Source: Rhodobacteraceae bacterium (ex Bugula neritina AB1) (lineage in GTDB: Bacteria > Pseudomonadota > Alphaproteobacteria > Rhodobacterales > Rhodobacteraceae). From it: a stretch of DNA of 64,000 nucleotides. Where the stretch lies: contig MDLF01000096.1 of assembly GCA_001730095.1 (NCBI GenBank), forward strand, positions 62,001 through 126,000. Direction: 5' to 3'. The notes beneath the pieces are model-generated. The model saw nothing but the letters and a program-made list of their open reading frames with translations. It was not told the origin of the DNA and did not search any database. A program made the position numbers and the translations under genes. Of the stretch, positions 26,525-34,462 are shown piece after piece; position 1 is the first letter of the stretch, and the number at the start of each line of letters is the position of its first letter.

Positions 26525-27571
26525 ATGACCGATATCCCCGACGTCTCCCCCCGTACCCCCTGGGCAGAGCCGCCCGCCGCAGGCGAGGCCATCGAGGTGG
26601 CCGACGGCGTGCTCTGGATGCGGCAGCCGCTGCCGATGAAACTGGACCACGTCAATATCTACGCGTTGGATGAGGGCGACAGCTGGACCGTGATCGACAC
26701 CGGCTTTAACTCCCGCAAAAGCCGCGGCATCTGGGAAACGCTGATGGCGGGTCCGCTGCAGGGCAAGCCGGTCAGCCGGGTCGTTGTGACCCATCACCAT
26801 CCCGATCACATCGGCCTGGCAGGCTGGTTCCAGTCGCAGCACGGAGCCGAACTGGTCACCACACGAACCGCCTGGCTGTTTGCCCGCATGTTGACGCTGG
26901 ATGTGCAGGAGGTCTGGCCGGAAGAAACGCTGGCCTATTACCGCAGCGCCGGCATGGCGTCCGAGGTCTATGAGAAGCGCATCAGCGACCGGCCCTTCAA
27001 CTTTGCCGACACTGTGCATCCGATGCCACTGGGCTTTACCCGCATCAAGCAGGGCGATGTGATCCGTATGGGTGGCCGCGACTGGGATGTGCATACCGGC
27101 AATGGCCACGCGCCAGAGCACGCAACGTTTTGGAGCCGCGACGACAACCTGGTGATCTCCGGCGACCAGATCCTCTCGACCATCAGCCCCAACATCGGCG
27201 TCTATGCCACTGAACCCATGGCGGACCCATTGGGAGAATGGCTGGAGTCCTGCGAAAGGCTGGCGAAACTGGCCCGCCCCGATCATCTGGCCCTTGGCGG
27301 CCACAAACTGCCGTTCTCACGCCTGCCGCTCAGGATGCAGCAGCTGATCGGCAACCACCACGGCGCGTTGGAGCGGCTGATGGATCACCTTTCCGTGCCG
27401 CGCACAGCGGCTGATTGCTTTGCGCCCCTGTTCAAGCGCACAATCGGCGAAAGTGAGTACGGGCTTGCACTGGTTGAAGCAGTGGCCCATGTAAATCATC
27501 TGTACCACACCGGCCAGGTGGAACGCTGGAAGCGCGAAGACGGCGCCTGGCTGTATCAAAGCAAGGGGTGA
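26525..27571 (+). CDS. MBL-fold metallo-hydrolase
   Basis: A 348-residue metallo-beta-lactamase-fold protein with the complete metal motif HHHPDH at 90-95, an early WTVIDTGFNS strand and a later NGHAPEH and GDQILSTISPNI (further metal ligands). A C-terminal helical region (about 260-348) is typical of the longer hydrolases found beside acyl-CoA enzymes. It lies 4 bases after the acyl-CoA dehydrogenase. A thioesterase-like role is possible but is inferred from context only. Confidence 0.9.
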   Translation: MTDIPDVSPRTPWAEPPAAGEAIEVADGVLWMRQPLPMKLDHVNIYALDEGDSWTVIDTGFNSRKSRGIWETLMAGPLQGKPVSRVVVTHHHPDHIGLAGWFQSQHGAELVTTRTAWLFARMLTLDVQEVWPEETLAYYRSAGMASEVYEKRISDRPFNFADTVHPMPLGFTRIKQGDVIRMGGRDWDVHTGNGHAPEHATFWSRDDNLVISGDQILSTISPNIGVYATEPMADPLGEWLESCERLAKLARPDHLALGGHKLPFSRLPLRMQQLIGNHHGALERLMDHLSVPRTAADCFAPLFKRTIGESEYGLALVEAVAHVNHLYHTGQVERWKREDGAWLYQSKG

Positions 27572-27593
27572 TGTGCCCCGGATAGGGGAGAGC

Positions 27594-28043
27594 ATGGATA
27601 ACGAGATTTCAACCAGCGCCGAAGCGGCCGAGGCCGCAATTCTGCCCTGTGTGCATGAGGTGCACGCCGACCCGGAAGCTTGTGCGGGCCTGACCAAGGT
27701 GCCGGAAAAACTGCAGCAGCAGGACGCGGCCAAAAGTCCGGCGCGCTGGGCCTATGAGCGGCTGATCCTTTATATCCAGAATTTCGAACAGCAGCTGGAC
27801 AATGAACACGAAGTGGCCATGGGGTTCACCGGCGGCGATGCCGGGGTGCTGCGGATCGAAGGCATGGGGTATTTTGATCCGGATATCGTGACCTTCTACG
27901 GCAGCGATGCCGGCGGGCGCACCCAGCTGGTACAGCATGTCAGTCAGCTGAATGTCATGCTGCGCGCCGTCCCCAAGGCGGTGGAAGAGGCGCCTGCGAA
28001 CCGGATCGGATTCCGTTTGGCCTCTGATCTGGAAAACAGCTGA
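27594..28043 (+). CDS. Conserved hypothetical protein
   Basis: A 149-residue soluble protein. I use the ATG of MDNEISTSAEAA, preceded by AGGGGAG, rather than an in-frame GTG seven codons earlier. The conserved-looking core is ARWAYERLILYIQNFEQQLD, then EVAMGFTGGDAG and GYFDPDIVTFYGSDAGG. I recall similar short proteins in Rhodobacteraceae under a DUF name but cannot confirm which. No motif suggests a function. It follows the MBL hydrolase by about 20 bases on the same strand. Confidence 0.75.
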   Translation: MDNEISTSAEAAEAAILPCVHEVHADPEACAGLTKVPEKLQQQDAAKSPARWAYERLILYIQNFEQQLDNEHEVAMGFTGGDAGVLRIEGMGYFDPDIVTFYGSDAGGRTQLVQHVSQLNVMLRAVPKAVEEAPANRIGFRLASDLENS

Positions 28044-28215
28044 GCCGCAGCAGGCGGCGCGATTCGCTGCACAGGCCGCGATGGCCGCACAGCTGTCGTA
28101 TTTCCAGGGTTTTCCGGGGGCATTTCCCCCGGATGCGCCTGAATGACGTGGTGACAGAGCGCAGCAAATCCGGTAATCAGCGAAAAAATGCACGTGAACT
28201 TGAGGGATAAAACAA

Positions 28216-28350
28216 ATGGCTGAACATCAGCACGGCAGCATGGACATCACCGTTCAGGAGAAGATGTTCTCGAGCTTCATGACCTTCGTGACCCGTTTCT
28301 GCATTGCGATGGTCTTTCTGGCGCTGTTCCTGGCGATTTTTGCCACCTGA
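28216..28350 (+). CDS. aa3-type cytochrome c oxidase subunit IV
   Basis: A 44-residue open frame (MAEHQHGSMDITVQEKMFSS, then a single membrane helix FCIAMVFLALFLAIFAT). The short polar N-terminus with MDITVQEKMF and one helix is the signature of the small fourth subunit of alphaproteobacterial aa3 oxidases, which packs against subunits I and III in the inner membrane. An AGGGATAAAACAA stretch precedes the ATG. The genes for the large oxidase subunits are not in this window. Confidence 0.88.
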   Translation: MAEHQHGSMDITVQEKMFSSFMTFVTRFCIAMVFLALFLAIFAT

Positions 28351-28362
28351 TCCGGGACGATA

Positions 28363-28983
28363 ATGATGCGCAACCTGCTCTGCCTCGGCGCGGTGATGCT
28401 GGCGCTTGCGGGTTGTGCGGCGCCGCAGCAGCCAAATGCGGATGCCGGCACCCTGGCCAAGGCGTCCTACCGCCACGCGGGTCCGGCGACGCTGACCCTT
28501 TATACGATGATCAACAACCGCACGGGGCGGGGTGGTCACACGTCGCTGATGATCAACGCGTCGGAACGGGTGATCTTCGACCCCGCAGGCTCATTCTACG
28601 CTTCAGCGGTGCCAGAGCGGAATGACGTCCTGTACGGCATTACTCCTGCAGTTGAAAAAGCCTATCGCGGCGCCCATGCCCGCAGCACTTTCCATGTCGT
28701 GGTGCAGCAGGTTGAAGTCACCCCGGAACAGGCCCAGAAAGCGTATCAGCTGGCCGTGACCAACGGTCGCGTGCCTGGTGCCTACTGTGCACAGGCCACC
28801 ATCGGCATCCTGCAGCAGATCCCGGGGTTCGAGAGTCTCGATCGTACTTTTTATCCCGATAAACTGTCTGAACAGTTCGGCCGTCTCCCCGGCGTTTCGA
28901 CCGAACGTTATTATGAAAATGACAGTGCAGACCTGCAGACGGGCATCACCAAGAGCGACGCAGCACTAACTGCAGCCGAGTAA
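28363..28983 (+). CDS. Lipoprotein with permuted papain-like pattern
   Basis: A 206-residue protein with a lipoprotein signal peptide ending LALAGC (Cys about 18). The mature part has GRGGHTSLMINASERVIFD early and GAYCAQATIGILQQIPGF later. A histidine strand before a cysteine helix is the order seen in circularly permuted NlpC/P60-like (YiiX-type) enzymes, so a cysteine hydrolase role is possible. That assignment is by pattern only. It sits 12 bases after the cytochrome oxidase subunit IV gene and may be cotranscribed with it. Confidence 0.7.
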   Translation: MMRNLLCLGAVMLALAGCAAPQQPNADAGTLAKASYRHAGPATLTLYTMINNRTGRGGHTSLMINASERVIFDPAGSFYASAVPERNDVLYGITPAVEKAYRGAHARSTFHVVVQQVEVTPEQAQKAYQLAVTNGRVPGAYCAQATIGILQQIPGFESLDRTFYPDKLSEQFGRLPGVSTERYYENDSADLQTGITKSDAALTAAE

Positions 28984-29006
28984 CGCTTTGCCCCGGCGTT
29001 GCCGGG

Positions 29007-29336
29007 TCAGGCCGCGAGATACAAGAGCAGCAGGCACAATCCGCCAGTGCCAAGGCCGATCAGCACATTGCGGGTCAGATATCCTGCGGCCAAGGTCACT
29101 GCACCGGCTGCAAAATGCATCAGACTGGGATCACCGCCAGTCGGGGCAGGCCAGACCACCAGCGGCGCCACCAGCGCCGGGATGATTGCCACAGCCGTGT
29201 AGCGCAGATGCCGCATCAGCCAGTCAGGGATGGGTTTGCCACCCATGAAGCCGATAAAGCCAAAGCGCAAAGCAAAGCTGCCAAGCGTCAGCCCGGCGAT
29301 CACGGTCCACAGTAGATGCGGTGGAATGCTGTTCAT
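29007..29336 (-). CDS. azlD: AzlD-family branched-chain amino acid transport subunit
   Basis: A 109-residue membrane protein with four helices, starting MNSIPPHLLWTVIAG and containing FGFIGFMGGKPIPDWLMRHL, RYTAVAIIPALVAPLV and LTRNVLIGLGTG. This is the small AzlD partner of AzlC. I use the ATG that overlaps the azlC stop by 4 bases. The pair is thought to export branched-chain amino acids; the exact substrate is not shown here. Confidence 0.87.
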   Translation of the reverse strand: MNSIPPHLLWTVIAGLTLGSFALRFGFIGFMGGKPIPDWLMRHLRYTAVAIIPALVAPLVVWPAPTGGDPSLMHFAAGAVTLAAGYLTRNVLIGLGTGGLCLLLLYLAA

Positions 29337-30061
29337 TTCCCGTGCTCCTGCTTGGTCTTTTGCCGTTCCAGCCACAGTTCCGCCTGGGCGCCTGCAATCA
29401 TGCCGGCAATCCCCGCAACGATCAGGCCCAGATTATAGGGCAGGGCAGAAGCCGGCAGTGCAGCCGCCACAGCGACGAAACAGGCCACCACATGCGCCGG
29501 GGTGCGCAGCATCGGGCCGATCATCGCCAGAAACGCCAGCGGCAGGACAAAATCCACCCCCCAGCTCTCTGGAATGCGGGTGCCGACCAGCGCCCCCAGC
29601 GCTGTGGCAGTCACCCAGGTCGGGGCGATCAGCCCGTTGGTGCCAAAGAAATAGGCCATCCGCTGCGCCAGCGGCATCTTGGGTTCCTGTTCAAACTGCA
29701 CGATCGACAGCGCATAGGACTGGTCGACAATGAAATAGGCTGCAATCGCCCGCTGCCACATCGGGGCGTCACCCAGATAGGGCGTCAGCGACGCCGAATA
29801 CATCGCCATCCGCAGATTTACGGCCAGTGCCGAGAGCAGGATAATTATCAGCGGCGCATTCTCCTGCATCAGCTGCAGCGCGGTGAACTGCGCCGCACCG
29901 GCGAAGACCGCCAGCGAAAACGCAAAGGCCTCTGGCACGATCAGCCCAGCCTCTGCCGCCAGCACCCCAAACAGGAAGCCAAACGGAGAGGCCATGAACA
30001 CAAACGGCGCGCTGTCGCGGAAGCCTTTCCAAAAGGCTGATTTGGTGGTGGTGATTGCCAT
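29333..30061 (-). CDS. azlC: AzlC-family branched-chain amino acid permease
   Basis: A 242-residue AzlC protein with about eight hydrophobic helices. Marks are FRDSAPFVFMASPFGFLFGV, FAGAAQFTALQLM, the LRMAMYSASLTPYLG stretch and AYFIVDQSYAL. It is translationally coupled to azlD. It is divergent from fdhD, with 58 bases between the two starts. Confidence 0.92.
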   Translation of the reverse strand: MAITTTKSAFWKGFRDSAPFVFMASPFGFLFGVLAAEAGLIVPEAFAFSLAVFAGAAQFTALQLMQENAPLIIILLSALAVNLRMAMYSASLTPYLGDAPMWQRAIAAYFIVDQSYALSIVQFEQEPKMPLAQRMAYFFGTNGLIAPTWVTATALGALVGTRIPESWGVDFVLPLAFLAMIGPMLRTPAHVVACFVAVAAALPASALPYNLGLIVAGIAGMIAGAQAELWLERQKTKQEHGK

Positions 30062-30119
30062 CAGCGCGTCCTAAATTGCCTGCAACCGGCCTACGGCGGA
30101 CGCAGAAGGAATGCAATTG

Positions 30120-30998
30120 GTGAGTATGGATATCACGTCAGAATATCTGATCGCGCCCGGCGTCGCCAACCCGCGGCTCACGCGCGCCGTCACCGGCACC
30201 GACCAGAATGGCGAAACCAGCGAGATCGCAGTGGTCGAGGAGCGCCCGCTGACCATCTTCCTGAATTCCCAGGAAATCGTCACTGCCATGACCATCGGCG
30301 ACTACCCGGAATATCTGGCGCTTGGCTTCCTGCGTAATCAGGGCATGCTGCGGAACGAAGATGAGGTCACCCGCGTCGACTATGACGAGGATCTGGAGAC
30401 CGTGGTTGTGCGCACCGCGGTGGAAACCAGCCACGAGGAGAAGCTGAAGAAGAAGACCCGCACCTCCGGCTGCGCCGTCGGCACCGTCTTCGGCGACATG
30501 ATGGAGGGGCTGGAGGACGTGCGCTTGCCTGAGGTGGAGGTGAAAACCTCCTGGCTCTACACGCTGGCGCATAAGATCAACCGCACGCCCTCGCTGTACC
30601 TTGAGGCCGGAGCCATTCATGGCACCGTGCTCTGCCAGCAGAACCGCCCGCTTGTCTATATGGAGGACGTCGGCCGCCACAACGCGGTGGACAAGATTGC
30701 GGGCTGGATGCTGTCCGAGCAGGCAGAGGCGGCAGACAAGATCCTCTACACCACAGGGCGGCTGACCTCGGAAATGGTGATCAAAACCGCGATGATGGGC
30801 ATTCCGGTGCTGGCGTCCCGCTCAGGCTTCACCGCCTGGGGCGTCGAGATCGCCCGCGAGGTTGGCCTGACCCTGATCGGCCGGATGCGCGGCCAGCGGT
30901 TTATCTGCCTTGCGGGCGAGGAGCGGCTGGTGCGCGACATGGACCCGAAAGATGCGCCGGTTGAGGAAAAGAAGCACCGTAGGAAGAGTGCGGGATGA
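30120..30998 (+). CDS. fdhD: Formate dehydrogenase accessory sulfurtransferase FdhD
   Basis: An approximately 292-residue FdhD protein that passes sulfur from a cysteine desulfurase to the molybdenum cofactor of formate dehydrogenase. Family marks are ERPLTIFLNSQEI, MEDVGRHNAVDKIAGWML and TTGRLTSEMVIKTAMMGIPV. The active-site loop reads TSGCAVG: the first cysteine is present but the second of the usual CxxC is glycine. GAAGGA sits 9 bases before this GTG; ATG codons at 30111 and 30126 are alternatives. It heads a run with mobA, mobB and moeA. Confidence 0.92.
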   Translation: MSMDITSEYLIAPGVANPRLTRAVTGTDQNGETSEIAVVEERPLTIFLNSQEIVTAMTIGDYPEYLALGFLRNQGMLRNEDEVTRVDYDEDLETVVVRTAVETSHEEKLKKKTRTSGCAVGTVFGDMMEGLEDVRLPEVEVKTSWLYTLAHKINRTPSLYLEAGAIHGTVLCQQNRPLVYMEDVGRHNAVDKIAGWMLSEQAEAADKILYTTGRLTSEMVIKTAMMGIPVLASRSGFTAWGVEIAREVGLTLIGRMRGQRFICLAGEERLVRDMDPKDAPVEEKKHRRKSAG

Positions 30999-31118
30999 TT
31001 GGCGCAATTGAACGCGGAGGGCAGTACCCGGCCGCAGGTGGAAGCGTAGCGCCCGACAATGGAGGCGGTCGGGCAGTGCCCGGTGTGCCTCCGGGCGAGT
31101 CGCATTTGGAGCAGACTG

Positions 31119-31760
31119 ATGAAGCATGAACCCCTCGGCGTAATCCTCGCAGGCGGCCTTGCCACCCGGATGGGCGGTGGCGACAAAGGGCGGCTGCAGG
31201 TCGGCGGCCAAAGCCTGCTGTCCCGTGTCGTGGACCGGTTGTCTCCGCAGGTCGCGGGCCTGACGCTCAACGCCAATGGCGATCCTGAGCGCTTCGCTGA
31301 TCTGGGCCTGCCGGTCATAGCTGACTCGATTGAAGGCTTTGCTGGTCCGCTGGCAGGCGTTCTGGCGGGCCTTGACTGGGCGGCAGAGCAGGGGGCGGAC
31401 AGCATCGTCACTGCTGCTGCCGACACGCCCTTTTTTCCGCAGGATCTGGCGGCCCGGCTGACTGCCGCTGCGGAAGGCATGGAGCATCCGCTGGCGCTGG
31501 CCACCACACCGCGCACCGGCGACGAGGCGCTGAAATCCGGCGGCGGCAAGCGGATCAACCGGCACCCGGCCTTTGGCCTCTGGCCCGTTGCCTTGCGCGA
31601 TGATTTGCGCGCAGCGCTGCAGGATGGCCTGCGCAAGGTGGTTCTATGGACAGACCAGCACGGCGGTCGCGAAGCCCTGTTCGGGTCTGATCCCTTTGAC
31701 CCTTTCTTCAACATCAACACGCCGGATGATCTGGCCAGGGCTGAGGCACTGCTGACATGA
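31119..31760 (+). CDS. mobA: Molybdenum cofactor guanylyltransferase MobA
   Basis: A 213-residue nucleotidyltransferase that transfers GMP to molybdopterin. The signature LAGGLATRMGGGDKGRLQVG is at the N-terminus, followed by DSIEGFAGPLAGVLAGLDWA and AADTPFFP (metal-binding aspartate). The ATG is preceded by GGAGCAGACTG. The stop overlaps mobB by 4 bases. Bis-MGD is the cofactor form used by formate dehydrogenases, consistent with fdhD upstream. Confidence 0.94.
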   Translation: MKHEPLGVILAGGLATRMGGGDKGRLQVGGQSLLSRVVDRLSPQVAGLTLNANGDPERFADLGLPVIADSIEGFAGPLAGVLAGLDWAAEQGADSIVTAAADTPFFPQDLAARLTAAAEGMEHPLALATTPRTGDEALKSGGGKRINRHPAFGLWPVALRDDLRAALQDGLRKVVLWTDQHGGREALFGSDPFDPFFNINTPDDLARAEALLT

Positions 31761-32248
31761 AGATCTACGGCGTCACCGGCTGGAAAAACAACGGCAAGAC
31801 CGGGCTGATGGAGCGGTTGGTGGCAGAGTTCTGCGCCCGGGGCCTCACCGTTTCGACCCTGAAACATGCGCATCACGCAACGGATGTGGACCATCCCGGT
31901 ACCGACAGTTTCCGCCACCGGCAGGCGGGCGCTTCCGAAGTGGTACTGGCCTCACCCAACCGGGTCGCCATCATGCAGGAGCTGCGCGGGGCAGGGGAGC
32001 CTTCCTTCACCGAGCTGCTGTCGCGCCTGCGTCCCGTTGATCTGATCCTGGTCGAGGGTTTCAAGCGCGAAGCCCACCCCAAGATCGAAGCCTACCGCAC
32101 CGCCGCAGGCCAGCCGCTGATTGCGCCCGATGATCCTACCATCCGGGCAGTGGCCAGCGACGTGCCGCTGCATCTGGACCGGCCGGTCTTTGATCTGAAC
32201 GATACAGCAGCTGTCGCTGATTTCATCCAGTCGGACTTGACGATGTGA
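31757..32248 (+). CDS. mobB: Molybdopterin-guanine dinucleotide biosynthesis protein MobB
   Basis: A 163-residue P-loop GTPase-like protein. The Walker A region is GWKNNGKTGLMERLV (about 7-21), followed by the family KHAHHATDVDHPGTDSFRHR, QAGASEVVLAS and LILVEGFKREAHPKIE. MobB assists MobA in making the dinucleotide cofactor. Both ends overlap neighbours by 4 bases, so mobA, mobB and the next gene are translated as a coupled set. Confidence 0.94.
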   Translation: MKIYGVTGWKNNGKTGLMERLVAEFCARGLTVSTLKHAHHATDVDHPGTDSFRHRQAGASEVVLASPNRVAIMQELRGAGEPSFTELLSRLRPVDLILVEGFKREAHPKIEAYRTAAGQPLIAPDDPTIRAVASDVPLHLDRPVFDLNDTAAVADFIQSDLTM

Positions 32249-33057
32249 GCCGCTGGCAGACATTTGCTATGGTGGACTGGTCCGGCGGTAACGACCGTGG
32301 GGCGAAACCCAAAAAGGATGCCATCTGGGCCTGCGTAATGCGCGAGGGTGCTGCCGAAGACCCGGTTTACCTGCGGAACCGGCAATTGGCGGAAGACTGG
32401 CTGGTGAAGCTTGTGGAGGTCGAACTCAGCGCAGGCCGAAAGCTGTTTCTGGGCTTCGATTTCCCATTCGGCTACCCGGCAGGCTTTGCGCAGGCGCTGA
32501 CCGGTTCGGCTGATCCACTGGACCTTTGGACGTGGCTCGAAGACCGTGTTGAGGACAGCCCGCACGCCAACAACCGCTTTGATCTTGCCGGTGAAATCAA
32601 CCGCAGCTTCGGCGGGCAGGGGCCGTTTTGGGCCAATGCCCTGAAACGGGACATCAATGGGCTGCCGCGCACCAAGGCGGAATACGGCAACCCTTTCCCG
32701 GACCGGCGCGCGGTGGAGCATCTGGCCAAAGGCAGTTTCACCTGCTGGCAGATGGCGGGCGCCGGCGCGGTGGGCAGCCAGGTAATGATGGGACTGCCGG
32801 TGCTGGCGCGCCTGCGTCGCCGTTTTGCCGGGCAAGTGGCGGTCTGGCCGTTTGAAGAACTGGGCAAACCTGTGGCCCTTGTCGAAATCTGGCCGTCGCT
32901 CAATCTTGGCCAGCCACCGGCCGGTCTCATCAAGGATGCCTGGCAGGTTCAACAGGTCGCACTGGAACTTGCCGCCAAGCCTGTGGCAGAACTGGAGCGG
33001 CTTTTGAATATCTGCGCGCCCGAAGAGGGCTGGATCCTGGGAGTGGAACCGCAATGA
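32245..33057 (+). CDS. RNase H-fold (DUF429-like) protein in the molybdenum cofactor operon, function unknown
   Basis: A 270-residue protein with a GTG start overlapping mobB by 4 bases and a stop overlapping moeA by 4 bases. Three acidic positions lie on strands spaced as in the RNase H fold: VDWSGG (Asp11), FLGFDFPFGYP (Asp72) and ALVEIWPSL (Glu214). Between them are DINGLPRTKAEYGNPFPDRR and FTCWQMAGAGAVGSQVM. The pattern recalls DUF429 proteins (IDiPiGLP, SVFP.P, Q, viEvHPE). No molybdenum-cofactor enzyme that I know has this fold, so its place inside the mobA-mobB-moeA run is notable. The fold call is inference. Confidence 0.75.
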   Translation: MSRWQTFAMVDWSGGNDRGAKPKKDAIWACVMREGAAEDPVYLRNRQLAEDWLVKLVEVELSAGRKLFLGFDFPFGYPAGFAQALTGSADPLDLWTWLEDRVEDSPHANNRFDLAGEINRSFGGQGPFWANALKRDINGLPRTKAEYGNPFPDRRAVEHLAKGSFTCWQMAGAGAVGSQVMMGLPVLARLRRRFAGQVAVWPFEELGKPVALVEIWPSLNLGQPPAGLIKDAWQVQQVALELAAKPVAELERLLNICAPEEGWILGVEPQ

Positions 33058-34310
33058 CCCTGACACCGCCGCCGCTCAGTAATGATTGTTTCGCACTGCC
33101 TGCGGGCGTGAGCTGGACACCGGTTGATGAAGCGCTTGCGCTGCTGCGGGACCGGCTGGGACCGGTCACCGGCGCTGAAACCGTGCCCCTGGCCAATGCT
33201 TTGGGCCGGGTGCTGGCACAGGATGCAGTGGCGAAACGCGCCAATCCACCGCTGCCAAACACGGCGGTGGACGGCTATGGCTTTGCTGGCGGCAAACCGG
33301 AAGGTCCGCATGTGCTGCCGCTGGTGGCGGGTCGGGCTGCGGCGGGCGTGCCGTTTGACGGGCAAGTGCCCGGAGGCCACGCCATCCGGGTTTTGACAGG
33401 TGCGGCACTGCCCGACGGCGTGGATACCGTTATCCTGGAGGAAGACGTTAACACCGACGGTACACAAATCGCCTTTAACGGCCCCCTGAAACACGGCGCC
33501 AATACCCGCAAGGCGGGCGAGGATGTCTGCGCCGACGACGTCATCCTGCCTGCAGGCCGGGTCATAACCCCTGCCGATCTTGCGCTGGCTTCGGCCACCG
33601 GGCTGGCAGAGCTGACGGTCCGGCTGCCGCTGCGCGTGGGGGTGCTCTCCACCGGCGACGAACTGGTCGAGGCCGGGGCGCCTGCAGGCAGGGGGCAGAT
33701 CTTCGATGCCAATCGACCAATGCTGCTGGCGCTGATCCGCCAGTTGGGTTTTGTGCCGGTGGATCTGGGCAAAGCTGTGGACAACCGGGAAGCCCTGCGT
33801 AGGCATCTGGACGGTGCCGTATCGCGCACGGATATGATTCTGACCTCGGGCGGCGCCTCTGCCGGCGATGAGGACCATATGTCAGCGCTCCTGCAGGAGG
33901 CGGGTGCAATGCAGGAATGGCGCATCGCGCTGAAACCCGGCCGCCCGCTGGCGCTGGGCATGTGGCAGGGCACGCCGGTCTTCGGCCTGCCGGGCAACCC
34001 GGTTGCAGCCTTGGTCTGCACGCTGATCTTTGCCCGCCCTTCCATGGGGCTTCTGGCGGGTGCGGGCTGGCAGGCGCCGCAGGGGTTTGAAGTTCCTGCT
34101 GCCTTTGAAAAACGAAAGAAACCGGGCCGCCGCGAATACCTGCGGGCACGGATGCGGGATGGCAAGGCCGAAGTATTCAAATCCGAAGGCTCCGGCCGCA
34201 TCAGCAGCCTCAGCTGGGCGGAAGGGCTGGTGGAACTTGGCGACGGTGCGGCTGAGATCAGGCCGGGCGATCCTGTGCGCTTCCTCCCCTATGGCAGCTT
34301 TTTCATGTAA
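33054..34310 (+). CDS. moeA: Molybdopterin molybdotransferase MoeA
   Basis: A 418-residue MoeA that inserts molybdate into adenylylated molybdopterin. Marks are NTAVDGYGFAGG, AGRAAAGVPFDG, the central GVLSTGDELVEAG with GQIFDANRPML, DMILTSGGASAGDEDHM, and LKPGRPLALGMWQGTP followed by FGLPGNPVAALV. The ATG overlaps the preceding stop. It is the last gene of the run that starts with fdhD. A repeat hairpin begins 8 bases after the stop. Confidence 0.96.
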   Translation: MTLTPPPLSNDCFALPAGVSWTPVDEALALLRDRLGPVTGAETVPLANALGRVLAQDAVAKRANPPLPNTAVDGYGFAGGKPEGPHVLPLVAGRAAAGVPFDGQVPGGHAIRVLTGAALPDGVDTVILEEDVNTDGTQIAFNGPLKHGANTRKAGEDVCADDVILPAGRVITPADLALASATGLAELTVRLPLRVGVLSTGDELVEAGAPAGRGQIFDANRPMLLALIRQLGFVPVDLGKAVDNREALRRHLDGAVSRTDMILTSGGASAGDEDHMSALLQEAGAMQEWRIALKPGRPLALGMWQGTPVFGLPGNPVAALVCTLIFARPSMGLLAGAGWQAPQGFEVPAAFEKRKKPGRREYLRARMRDGKAEVFKSEGSGRISSLSWAEGLVELGDGAAEIRPGDPVRFLPYGSFFM

Positions 34311-34318
34311 TCGGAGCA

Positions 34319-34427
34319 CTCCCGCCGGCGCAACTGCGCATCAAAGATGCTTGCCCGCCGTTGGGCCGGGCGCCGCGCTGGCGCGCGGCGCTGTACCGCC
34401 TGCTGCTTCTTTCTGGTCAAAAATACC
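34319..34427 (+). repeat. Intergenic hairpin repeat, copy B (modules 1 and 2)
   Basis: CTCCCGCC (34319-34326), small hairpin GCATC-aaa-GATGC (34338-34350), TTGGGCC, then GCGCCGCGC / GCGCGGCGC (34370-34378 with 34383-34391). A pyrimidine-rich tail CTTCTTTCTGGTCAAAAATA follows (module 2). From the small hairpin to the tail it is almost identical to the copy at 41702. It lies directly after moeA. Confidence 0.85.
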
Positions 34428-34462
34428 TGCGCCGCAGGCCGCGGCCCGCAGGGGCGCTCTGA

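Noticed and set aside
24817-27571. A DMSP demethylation (dmdC) assignment for the acyl-CoA dehydrogenase
   Set aside because: Length and style fit, but dmdA, dmdB and dmdD are not adjacent and close acyl-CoA dehydrogenase paralogues are common in Roseobacters, so only the general function is given.
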